Origin: an uncultured Paracoccaceae bacterium
Lineage (GTDB): Bacteria; Pseudomonadota; Alphaproteobacteria; Rhodobacterales; Rhodobacteraceae
Direction of reading: 5' to 3'
Assembly: GCA_938049225.1 (NCBI GenBank)
Contig: CALICM010000049.1
Location: forward strand, 1 to 61,962
Length of the DNA: 61,962 bases
In this document: piece by piece, positions 34,350-42,307 of the stretch
Numbering within the stretch: position 1 is the first letter of the stretch
Layout of the letters: each line of letters starts with the position of its first letter
Notes under the pieces: generated by a model
What the model was told of the DNA's origin: nothing
Seen by the model: the letters and a program-made list of their open reading frames with translations, nothing else
Database searches by the model: none
Program-made: the position numbers and the translations under genes

Positions 34350-37300
34350 ATGCCAAGGATAGAAGACAACAACGCCTTTCTGATGGCAATGGGCGAGGGG
34401 AGCCGCATTGAAATTCACGCAGCCGACGCCGCGAAGGATAGTTGGACCCAACTCGATACGACGGCAGCGGCAGGCGCGACCACACTTCGGCTTTCCGAGG
34501 ACACCGACTGGGAGGTTGGAGACAGGATTGCCATTGCCTCGAGCGGTTTCGATATGGATGAAGCGGAGGAGCGTACGATCGTGGCGGTCAGCAATGACGG
34601 ACGCACCGTCACGCTGGATCAGGCGCTTGAAAACGACCACTACGGCGAGGTCGATACTTACAACAACGGCCTTTCCGGCGCAGATCGCGAGACCTGGGAC
34701 TTGGACATGCGCGCTGAGGTGGCGCTTCTTAGTCGCAACGTGACGATCCAGGGCGACGATGACTCGACCCAAGACGGCTATGGCGGCCACACCATGGTGA
34801 TGATGGGCGCCGAAATGCATATTGACGGCGTCGAACTCACCAAAATGGGCCAGGCGGGGGATTTGGGAAAATATCCCCTGCATTGGCACATGCTGGGTGA
34901 TGCTTCGGGGCAATACGTCACCAACAGCTCGATCCATCACACTTTCAACAAGGGCATGACAATCCACGGCACTCAGAACACTTGGGTCGAGAACAACGCC
35001 ATCTATGACACCGTAGGTCACACCTATTACTTCGAAGACGGATCCGAATTCGGTAACGTGCTGATGAACAACCTCGGCATGAACTCCCGCGCGACCGAAA
35101 GTGTCGCGGCAGGGCCCATCGGGTCCGATCGCACGGCGACGTCGACTTACTGGGTCACCAACCCCAACAACCACCTTGTTGGCAACCACGCAGCAGGATC
35201 CGATCATGCTGGTTTCTGGATCTTGTCGCAAACGAATGTCGAGGGCGTTTCAGCGTCGAGTGGTCTTTATCGTGGTTACGTGCCGCTCAACCAGGCGCCG
35301 GGGCAATGGACCGGCAATTCCTCGCATTCAAATGGCAAGGACGGCATTTTCATTGGTCGCCAGTTCAACGAATTGACTGGTCAGTCGACGGGTTTTGACC
35401 CTGCACTTGGCCAAGTGTTCGCGGTTACGGATTTCACAACCTACAAGAACCAAGACTTCGGTCTTTGGGTCAGAAACGGCGATGGTGTTTGGGAAGACGT
35501 GAAAGTCGCAGACTCAAAGAAAGGCGCACGGTTCTGGGGTTCAAACGAGGTGTCCGACAGTTTGATCGTCGGCCGCTCCGACAACTCGGAACGCATCGGC
35601 TATGACGTCTATCATGGCTGGGAGCTCTACGATATGGCGAGCTACCTTAAGGATGTGCACTTCGCTGGTTTTAGCGGCGAGCTGGATGCAGCCATCGCAA
35701 ATCACAACGGTTTCGGGCGCAGCACAAACAACAGCGTGTCGGGCGTAACATTCGGCGATGATGTCGCACAAGTTTTCGATACCAAAGTGCATGGCCGCAC
35801 CAATGATGGACGGTACGAACTCGGTGGTACGCTGACGGGGGCCTTGCACGATTTGGACGGCAGCCTGACCGGAGTCGAGGGTGCGATCATCACGCCGGGG
35901 ATCATCGACCACTTTCCGAACAAGTTTGCCGACATCCGCTCAAAGGCCTTTCCGGGCATCGAAGCCTCAGGATTCAACGCGACACAGGGCGCGGTTTGGA
36001 ACACGGATGGCAACTACTGGGTCAACCCTGCGTCCAGCGTTATCGGCAAGGTCGTTTTTGGCACCTCCGGGGATCAAAGCCAGCGCGTGGATTTCACGAT
36101 CACGCGCCTGGACAACGGGGCGAGCCTGCTTTACCGCGACGAAACGCAGGGGCTAAACAATCTCGCACAGCTGATGGTCGATGGCAGTGGCTCGGTCGAA
36201 TATCTTGTCACCTATCCCGACGGTCTTCCGCCGACGCGGCTGTTGCTGGAGGTTCGAGACCTTCCCCAAGGCGCGACAGCGTATTACCGATTTAGAGATA
36301 CCCCGAACGATCTGGTGATAAAGGGTGCCGATCAGGTCGGCAGCAAGACAGCCCTTCAGAATGCTGATGGTTCGGCATGGTTCCGTGCGGATAACGGCGA
36401 TGTCATTGTCAAGATGTATGCGGATCGCTTCGCCAATCGATTGTCTGACGCGATCGACGATCTGCCACGGGTCGGCGATGACGTCTACACCGACCGGGTT
36501 CAACTTTTCTTTGATCCGCGTCCCTCCGATCAGCCCACCGGCGACCTTGCGTCGCTTGCGGCTCCAGCGGACTTCCGCACAGATCCCAATCCGGATGCTC
36601 TGCCAGAGCGCGCCGACAGCACGTCGGACACGGTTGCAAACACCGCTGGTTTGCCGCGGTGGTCCGATGCCTTGACCTGGGGCGGGAACACACCGGATGC
36701 GCGTGAGGTGATCGTGATCGGCCCGGGTCAGCAGGTCGTTCTGGACACATCGGTCCAGGTCGCGGGTATTATCGTCCACGGTGAAGGCGCCGCGTTGATC
36801 GTCCAGGATCAAAACGGCAAGTCTATCGACCTCACAGCCGACTGGATTTTGGTCAACGATGGCGCACTCTTCCAAGCCGGGACCGAGGCAAATCCGCTCG
36901 ACACAGATTTCACCCTTACGCTGACTGGCGATGACAAGACCTTCGACCTCGATTCCGAAGAATATGTTGCGGGCAATATGCCCAACACGGTTTTTGTGTC
37001 GTCGGATCCGGTCGAGACGGTGGACCCCGGGGTTGTTCGTGGCCGCTTCTTCACCGACTTAGATAGTAACGAGGCTTTCGATGCGGACGACTTGGCCGCA
37101 AGTGGGCATCGCGTTGCACTGTTCAGGGATGGTGAACTGGTTGCGACAACGACCACCAACCAGAATGGCGCATACATCTTTCAAGGTGTGGCCGCTGGCA
37201 GTGGCTATGTTGTGCGCTTCTATCAGCAGAATGCCGACACCGAATTTGTCGTGACGGGCGGACAATTCGTGGGTGGGGCCGGGAACCTAAACACCCCCGT

Positions 37301-38942
37301 CTTCGGTGTCGCGGCTGGCCAAACCGTAGAACAGAATGCGCTGTTCGAAGCGCCGGAAGGCACCCCGGCGCCCGAACCGGTCGAAGAATTTGGTGTCGTA
37401 CGGGGGCGGTTCTTCATCGATCTGGACGGCGACCAGGCTTTCGATGCGAACGACTTGTCCGTAAGTGGGCATCGCGTTGCCCTGTTCAGGGATGGTGAAC
37501 TGGTTGCGACCACGAACACCAACCAGAGTGGCGCCTACATCTTTCAAGACGTGGCCGCTGGCAGTGGCTATGTTGTGCGCTTCTATCGGCAGAATGCCGA
37601 GACTGATTTTGCGGCAGTCGGCGGCCAATTCGTGGGTCCGGCTGGCAACCTGAACACCCCTGTCTTCGGTGTCGCGGCTGGCCAAACCGTACGACAGAAT
37701 GCGCTGTTCGAAGCACCGGAAAGCACCCCGGAGCCCGAACCGGTCGAAGAACTTGGTGTCGTGCAGGGGCGGTTCTTTACCGATCTGGATGGCGACGCTG
37801 TCTTTGATGCGAACGAGGCTGGCGAGGCTGGTCATCGGGTCGACCTCTTCCAGTTCGGAGAACGCGTCGCCACAACAACCACCAACAACAATGGCCGATA
37901 CACTTTCCAAAATGTAGCCGCTGGCGAAGGATATGTGGTTCGCTTCTATGATGACGACACAAAAACGGACTTCATTGTGCAAGACGGTCAAGTGGTGGGC
38001 AGGGCTGGAAACCTAAACTCGGCGGTGTTCACAGTCGGAGTTGGCCAAACGGTGCAGCAGAATGCGCTGCTTGAGGCGCCAGAGTTGGTGGAGAACAGCG
38101 GGCCTGAAATCCCCGACGGTGGCGATGGCGCGAGCCCGCCACAAGCCGGCGACGATTCTGAAACCCCCGATGATGGCGAGGGCTCAGGCCTACCGGAAGG
38201 CGGTGATGACTCTGAACGCCCCGACGGCGTCATTCTGAATGGTACAGAAGCTGGCGAAACCATGACTGGCAGCGCTGAGGCAGATACCATGCGGGGCTTC
38301 GGTGGGGATGACATCCTCTTGGGATTGGGTGGTGACGACCAGCTTCACGGCAACCAAGGATCGGATGAACTCTCTGGCGGCGACGGCAATGACAAGGTCT
38401 ATGGCGGTCAAGGGGCCGACCTCCTTCAAGGTGGCGCAGGCAATGATGTCCTTTCAGGAAAAAAGGACAACGATGTGTTGCGGGGCCAAGGGATGAACGA
38501 CAAGTTGCTTGGCGGTTTGGGTGATGATGAATTGTTCGGCGGTCAAGGCGCTGACGTCATCAATGGCGGTCAAGGAAAGGACAAAGTTCGCGGTGGTACA
38601 GGCGACGACAACTTAAGCGGCCGCGGGGGCGACGATATTTTGACCGGTGGACGCGGCAACGACCGGCTCGATGGCGGCGCGGGCAACGATCGCCTCACTG
38701 GCGGGGCTGATCTTGATGTCTTTGCCTTTGGCAGGGGTTATGACGCCGATGTGGTCACTGATTTTCAAAGCGGCATGGACCAGATCGACCTGAGCGCCTT
38801 TGCTTTTGCGTCAAACGACCAGGCCTTGTCCATTGCCTCTGAAATCGGGAATGATCTGGTGATGGATTTTGGGGACGGCGATGTGCTGACCATAAAGAAC
38901 GTGACCCAAGCGGATATTGCCAACGGACTTTTGTTGGCCTAG
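34350..38942 (+). CDS. Giant secreted-type protein: CEMIP/TMEM2-like beta-helix, G8-like domain, three repeats, RTX tail
   Basis: 1530 residues. Residues 1-130 read like the part just after the G8 domain in CEMIP proteins (NAFLMAMGEGSRIEIHA, then SWTQL). Residues about 150-500 are a right-handed beta-helix with PLHWHMLGD, SSIHHTFNKGMTIHG, YDTVGHTYYFEDG and STYWVTNPNNHLVGNHAAGS, which closely follow human CEMIP/TMEM2, the hyaluronan-degrading family. A G8-like domain follows at about 766-882 (LTWGG, TADWILV, QAGTEANPL). Three 121-residue SdrD/Cna-B-like repeats occupy 894-1245. RTX nonapeptides fill about 1296-1457, with a typical terminal segment for type I secretion. GAGGAGG precedes the ATG by eight bases. 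No secretion genes are nearby. Acting on an extracellular polysaccharide is an inference. Confidence 0.8.
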   Translation: MPRIEDNNAFLMAMGEGSRIEIHAADAAKDSWTQLDTTAAAGATTLRLSEDTDWEVGDRIAIASSGFDMDEAEERTIVAVSNDGRTVTLDQALENDHYGEVDTYNNGLSGADRETWDLDMRAEVALLSRNVTIQGDDDSTQDGYGGHTMVMMGAEMHIDGVELTKMGQAGDLGKYPLHWHMLGDASGQYVTNSSIHHTFNKGMTIHGTQNTWVENNAIYDTVGHTYYFEDGSEFGNVLMNNLGMNSRATESVAAGPIGSDRTATSTYWVTNPNNHLVGNHAAGSDHAGFWILSQTNVEGVSASSGLYRGYVPLNQAPGQWTGNSSHSNGKDGIFIGRQFNELTGQSTGFDPALGQVFAVTDFTTYKNQDFGLWVRNGDGVWEDVKVADSKKGARFWGSNEVSDSLIVGRSDNSERIGYDVYHGWELYDMASYLKDVHFAGFSGELDAAIANHNGFGRSTNNSVSGVTFGDDVAQVFDTKVHGRTNDGRYELGGTLTGALHDLDGSLTGVEGAIITPGIIDHFPNKFADIRSKAFPGIEASGFNATQGAVWNTDGNYWVNPASSVIGKVVFGTSGDQSQRVDFTITRLDNGASLLYRDETQGLNNLAQLMVDGSGSVEYLVTYPDGLPPTRLLLEVRDLPQGATAYYRFRDTPNDLVIKGADQVGSKTALQNADGSAWFRADNGDVIVKMYADRFANRLSDAIDDLPRVGDDVYTDRVQLFFDPRPSDQPTGDLASLAAPADFRTDPNPDALPERADSTSDTVANTAGLPRWSDALTWGGNTPDAREVIVIGPGQQVVLDTSVQVAGIIVHGEGAALIVQDQNGKSIDLTADWILVNDGALFQAGTEANPLDTDFTLTLTGDDKTFDLDSEEYVAGNMPNTVFVSSDPVETVDPGVVRGRFFTDLDSNEAFDADDLAASGHRVALFRDGELVATTTTNQNGAYIFQGVAAGSGYVVRFYQQNADTEFVVTGGQFVGGAGNLNTPVFGVAAGQTVEQNALFEAPEGTPAPEPVEEFGVVRGRFFIDLDGDQAFDANDLSVSGHRVALFRDGELVATTNTNQSGAYIFQDVAAGSGYVVRFYRQNAETDFAAVGGQFVGPAGNLNTPVFGVAAGQTVRQNALFEAPESTPEPEPVEELGVVQGRFFTDLDGDAVFDANEAGEAGHRVDLFQFGERVATTTTNNNGRYTFQNVAAGEGYVVRFYDDDTKTDFIVQDGQVVGRAGNLNSAVFTVGVGQTVQQNALLEAPELVENSGPEIPDGGDGASPPQAGDDSETPDDGEGSGLPEGGDDSERPDGVILNGTEAGETMTGSAEADTMRGFGGDDILLGLGGDDQLHGNQGSDELSGGDGNDKVYGGQGADLLQGGAGNDVLSGKKDNDVLRGQGMNDKLLGGLGDDELFGGQGADVINGGQGKDKVRGGTGDDNLSGRGGDDILTGGRGNDRLDGGAGNDRLTGGADLDVFAFGRGYDADVVTDFQSGMDQIDLSAFAFASNDQALSIASEIGNDLVMDFGDGDVLTIKNVTQADIANGLLLA
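37029..38085 (+). repeat. Three tandem 363-bp repeats inside the CEMIP-like gene
   Basis: Units begin at 37029, 37392 and 37755, each coding a 121-residue SdrD/Cna-B-like beta domain that opens GVVRGRFF or GVVQGRFF and contains GHRVALFRDGELVATT and YVVRFY. Units one and two share long identical DNA runs; unit three is more diverged. This suggests recent duplication of one unit. Such domains act as stalks on surface proteins. Confidence 0.9.
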
Positions 38943-38971
38943 GGCAATCATCTGGACTGTTCAGCCGACTC

Positions 38972-39005
38972 AACTCTCTTTCTTGTCAAGAAAGAGAGTT
39001 GTTTT
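38972..39005 (+). terminator. Rho-independent terminator of the CEMIP-like gene
   Basis: A perfect 13-bp stem AACTCTCTTTCTT/AAGAAAGAGAGTT with the loop GTC, followed by GTTTT, begins 30 bp after the stop codon. It is the clearest intrinsic terminator in the window. Confidence 0.9.
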
Positions 39006-39065
39006 GGTTGTGAGTGCCTGGTTTTGGCGCCAATGGGGTCGGTTTGGTACGGGAGAATTTCTGGC

Positions 39066-39497
39066 TCATCTCGACAGCCTGACCTGCTCGCCCTGAACCT
39101 GGTCGGCGTAGGTGGAGATCTCGATCAGATTGCCATCCGGATCGCGGATGTAGATCGAGGTGATGGGGCCTTTGGCACCGGTGCGGGGCACCGGCCCCTC
39201 AACGATTTTGACGTCGCGCTCCGCAAGATGCGTTTGCCAGGTTGCAAGGGAACTATTCGTCAACAGGCACAAGTCTAGCGCGCCGGGGGTCGGCCGGGCG
39301 GCATGCGGCGCAAAGGGACCAGCAGCGGCGTGCAAGTTGATCTTGCGGTTGCCAAACAGGAGGGCTTGGCGGGTCTGGCCGCTTGGAGTGACAAAGCTTT
39401 CCAGGCGCATCCCCAGGGCCTGAGTATAAAAGGCGATGGTTGCTGGTAGATCTGTGGCGGTCAGCACGAAGTGATCCAGGTCAGTAATCTGGGGCAT
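39066..39497 (-). CDS. VOC family (glyoxalase/bleomycin resistance fold) protein
   Basis: 143 residues. It has two beta-alpha-beta-beta-beta modules. The first has DHFVLTATDLPATIAFYTQALGM with a metal-ligand histidine, and the second ends SIYIRDPDGNLIEIS, with the usual glutamate ligand. These are dioxygenase- or glyoxalase-like metal enzymes with many substrates, which the sequence does not identify. The start overlaps the end of the upstream FAD oxidase gene by 17 bp, so the two are probably translated together. Confidence 0.87.
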   Translation of the reverse strand: MPQITDLDHFVLTATDLPATIAFYTQALGMRLESFVTPSGQTRQALLFGNRKINLHAAAGPFAPHAARPTPGALDLCLLTNSSLATWQTHLAERDVKIVEGPVPRTGAKGPITSIYIRDPDGNLIEISTYADQVQGEQVRLSR

Positions 39498-40611
39498 CGG
39501 CGCGGTCCATATGGTGTGTCACGATAAAGCTTTCGGGCAGGTGTGGGTCTTGGTCGGTTAGGCAGTCAGCCAGGGCCGCACCCACCTTATGAGCGATGCC
39601 GAAACCAATTTTGAACGCGCCAGTGGCCAGGAACAAGCTGGGGTGGTCGGGAACAGGGCCGAGCATGGGGTCGCGGCGCCGGGCCTTGGGCCGGGCGGCG
39701 GCCCAGCGTTGTAAAACAGGGGCGGCTTTCAACACAGGGCACAGGATGCGGGCTTGGGCGATCAGCGCATCAAGCTTGGTGTCGGTGGTAACAGCATCGA
39801 CATAAGTATTCTCGGAGGTTGATCCGATCGCCGTCGTGCCGTTCGCGTGCGGCACTATGTAAAGTCCGTCGTCAAAGATAACAGGCGTGTCGGGGGACAG
39901 GCTGGCGCCTAGCAAAGCGGCTTGGCCTTTGACGCCTTTACCGGTGACTTGGCCCAAGAGGGGGGCCAACAAATCGAAGCCCGGAACACCGGCAGCGAGG
40001 ACGATTTGCCCGGCTTGGATCGGGCCGGTGGGGGTTTCGAACCGGGCTTTGGGCGTTGCTTGCGTGGGGGTGTGGGTCAGGATCTGCACCCCCTGTGCCC
40101 TGAGCGCCGCGGCCAGGGCGCGGCAGGCGTTCAGCGGATGCAGGCGGGCGCTGAGGGTCTCGTGGATCAGGCCGAAGGGGGCGTTTGGGACCAAGTTAGG
40201 GGCGGCGTCGGGCGGCAGGACGGACCAGGCTGCAGCGGTACCCCAGTGCGTTTGGGCATCGGTCGCGCGGTCCAAGGCGCGGTTGGCTGCGGCCTGGCTG
40301 GGAAGGGGCATCAGGCGCCCTGCACGACCATAGCCGCTGCTTAGGCCTGATCGTGCGTCGATCTGCGTCCAATGGTCTTCGGCCGTGGTCAACGCCTCGA
40401 ACTGAAACTGCTTTTTGGGGTTCCATTGCTCGGGTATATGCGGGCTGAGCGCGCCAACGATGCCGCCCGAGGCGCCAGCGCCGATGTCTTTTGCCTCAAT
40501 CACTTGTACGGTCAGGCCACGCTGGCGGGCGGCCCAGGCGACGGACAAGCCGAAGATGCCCGCGCCGATGACGCAGACGTCCGGGATCGGCGATGTGATT
40601 GCGATTGCCAT
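39481..40611 (-). CDS. FAD-dependent DAO-family oxidoreductase, possible stand-alone MnmC oxidase
   Basis: 376 residues from the ATG at 40611; the longer frame reaches into the region divergent to mnmD. The dinucleotide fold VCVIGAGIFGLSVAWAARQRG is at the N-terminus and the ASGGIVGALSPHIPEQWN segment follows. This resembles the GASGNRQGALYP stretch of the E. coli MnmC oxidase half, although glycine oxidase (ThiO) and other DAO proteins are similar. In E. coli, MnmC is one protein: a methyltransferase (MnmD half) fused to this oxidase type. Here the mnmD gene is divergent 50 bp away. The oxidase would convert cmnm5U34 to nm5U34 in tRNA. Neighbourhood supports this, but the fold alone does not prove it. 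Confidence 0.65.
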   Translation of the reverse strand: MAIAITSPIPDVCVIGAGIFGLSVAWAARQRGLTVQVIEAKDIGAGASGGIVGALSPHIPEQWNPKKQFQFEALTTAEDHWTQIDARSGLSSGYGRAGRLMPLPSQAAANRALDRATDAQTHWGTAAAWSVLPPDAAPNLVPNAPFGLIHETLSARLHPLNACRALAAALRAQGVQILTHTPTQATPKARFETPTGPIQAGQIVLAAGVPGFDLLAPLLGQVTGKGVKGQAALLGASLSPDTPVIFDDGLYIVPHANGTTAIGSTSENTYVDAVTTDTKLDALIAQARILCPVLKAAPVLQRWAAARPKARRRDPMLGPVPDHPSLFLATGAFKIGFGIAHKVGAALADCLTDQDPHLPESFIVTHHMDRADAPDY

Positions 40612-40661
40612 GGGTCGCGCGGTGCCTATGGTTGGCCGAATTGGATTGGAGGGGTTTAAAC

Positions 40662-41330
40662 ATGGATCGGGGCGCGGGGCCACAGATCAGCTGGCGCGCG
40701 GACGGCGTTCCGGTGTCCGACCGATTTCAGGACCCTTACTATGCGCTGAGCGATGGCGCGGCCGAGGCGGCGCATGTGTTTCTGACGGGCAATGGACTGC
40801 CGGGGCGGTTCCGGCCAGGGTTTCGTGTGGCCGAGTTGGGGTTCGGCACCGGGTTGAACCTGTTGGTCACCGCCCAGGCTTGGGCGGCGGCGGGGCTGCC
40901 CGGTGGGATGACGTTCACCAGTTTCGAGGCGTTTCCAATGGGTGCCGAAGATATGGAGCGTGCCTGGGCGCGGTGGCCCGGGTTGGGGGCCGAGGTGGTT
41001 TTAGACGCAGTGCGCGCAGGCCGAACACGGTTTCACCTGGGGGCAGTGCGCGTCGAATTGGTTTTGGGCGATGCGCGGGAAACTCTGCCGGACTGGGCGG
41101 GCATGGCGGATGCGTGGTATTTGGATGGGTTCAGCCCGGCGCGGAACCCGGAATTGTGGGAGCCTGCGTTGATGGCCGCGGTCGCGGCACATACCGCGCC
41201 GGGCGGTGGCTTTGCCACCTATACGGCGGCCGGGCATGTGCGCAGGGCTTTGGCCGCGGCTGGTTTCACGGTGACGCGGCGTGCGGGCTTTGGTGCCAAG
41301 CGGCATATGAGCGTGGGGCGGTTGGCGTGA
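40662..41330 (+). CDS. mnmD: tRNA 5-methylaminomethyl-2-thiouridine methyltransferase MnmD
   Basis: 222 residues from the ATG at 40662, which has GGAGGGG seven bases upstream; the frame extends earlier without a site. MnmD adds the last methyl group to make mnm5(s2)U at the wobble position of tRNAs. Visible are DRFQDPYYALSDGAAEAAHVFL, the SAM motif VAELGFGTGLNLL, TSFEAFP, and the diagnostic WYLDGFSPARNPELW. It is the stand-alone form without the oxidase domain. The stop overlaps the GTG of the EamA transporter. Confidence 0.92.
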   Translation: MDRGAGPQISWRADGVPVSDRFQDPYYALSDGAAEAAHVFLTGNGLPGRFRPGFRVAELGFGTGLNLLVTAQAWAAAGLPGGMTFTSFEAFPMGAEDMERAWARWPGLGAEVVLDAVRAGRTRFHLGAVRVELVLGDARETLPDWAGMADAWYLDGFSPARNPELWEPALMAAVAAHTAPGGGFATYTAAGHVRRALAAAGFTVTRRAGFGAKRHMSVGRLA

Positions 41331-42199
41331 CCCAACAGAATGCCCGCGCCGGAATTGGCTTGATGCTGCTGACCACGCTGGTGTTTGCCTTTCAGGATGG
41401 GATCTCGCGCCATTTGGCGGACAGCTACAATGTGCTGACGGTGGTGATGATCCGCTATTGGTTCTTCGCGGCTTTTGTGATCGCACGCAGCGCGGCCTTG
41501 CCCGGCGGCGTGCGTCGGGTGGCGGCAACGCGCCAGCCGGTGGTGCAAGTGCTGCGCGGGGTACTTTTGGCGGCCGAGGTCTGTGTGATGGTGCTGGCGT
41601 TCATCCTGTTGGGCTTGGTCGAAAGCCACGCGATTTTCGCCGCCTATCCCTTGATTGTAGCGGCCCTGTCCGGGCCGGTGCTGGGCGAGAGCGTGGGATG
41701 GCGGCGCCGGGTGGCGATTGCGACGGGGTTTGTGGGCGTCTTGATCATCCTTCGGCCTGGGTTTCAGGTGTTCGCGCCTGAGGCGCTGATCGCTGTCGCT
41801 TCGGCCGCGATGTTCGCGCTCTATAGTCTGTTGACGCGCTATGTTGCGCGGCAGGACAGTGCCGAGACGAGTTTCTTTTATACCGGCGTTGCGGGGGCGG
41901 CCGCGATCACTTTGGTGGGGCCGTTTTGGTGGACACCCATGCAAGGTGCGCAGGACTGGGCTTGGATGGGCGCGCTGTGTGTAACAGGCGCGTTCGGGCA
42001 TTTCACACTGATTAAGGCTTATGAACTTACGGAGGCCGCGACAGTCCAACCGTTCGCGTATTTTCAGCTCGTCTTTGCGGCGTTGCTGGGGATTCTGGTC
42101 TTTGGCGAAGTGTTGGAGGCGCCCGTGGCGCTGGGCGCCGGGATCATCATCGTGGCGGGGCTGTTCACGCTGTGGCGGGCGCGAGTGAAGGCTGCGTAG
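41327..42199 (+). CDS. EamA/DMT family transporter
   Basis: 290 residues from the GTG at 41327 (GTGA overlap with mnmD); the frame upstream is a shadow. There are ten hydrophobic segments in two EamA halves, the first starting LMLLTTLVFAFQDGISRHLA and the second SAAMFALYSLLTRYVA, with the characteristic QPFAYFQLVFAALLGILVFGE near the end. These proteins export or import small metabolites; the substrate cannot be told from sequence. Coupling to mnmD is probably not functional. Confidence 0.88.
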   Translation: MTQQNARAGIGLMLLTTLVFAFQDGISRHLADSYNVLTVVMIRYWFFAAFVIARSAALPGGVRRVAATRQPVVQVLRGVLLAAEVCVMVLAFILLGLVESHAIFAAYPLIVAALSGPVLGESVGWRRRVAIATGFVGVLIILRPGFQVFAPEALIAVASAAMFALYSLLTRYVARQDSAETSFFYTGVAGAAAITLVGPFWWTPMQGAQDWAWMGALCVTGAFGHFTLIKAYELTEAATVQPFAYFQLVFAALLGILVFGEVLEAPVALGAGIIIVAGLFTLWRARVKAA

Positions 42200-42307
42200 G
42201 GCCGCGCCAGGGATCAAACGGAGGCGCGTGCCGCGCCACGCCTTTGTGCTCTGACGGGCGGGGTACCTGCGGGCGTGACACCCCTTGGCGGGAAGTCGCC
42301 ACCAGCG

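Noticed and set aside
34092-35231. Leftward 379-codon open frame opposite the start of the CEMIP-like gene
   Set aside because: It lies mostly antisense to well-conserved beta-helix codons and its peptide resembles no family; it is a shadow of a GC-rich gene.
40415-41326. Long N-terminal extension of the EamA transporter frame
   Set aside because: It is antisense to the FAD oxidase and out of frame with mnmD; the first hydrophobic helix begins just after the GTG at 41327.
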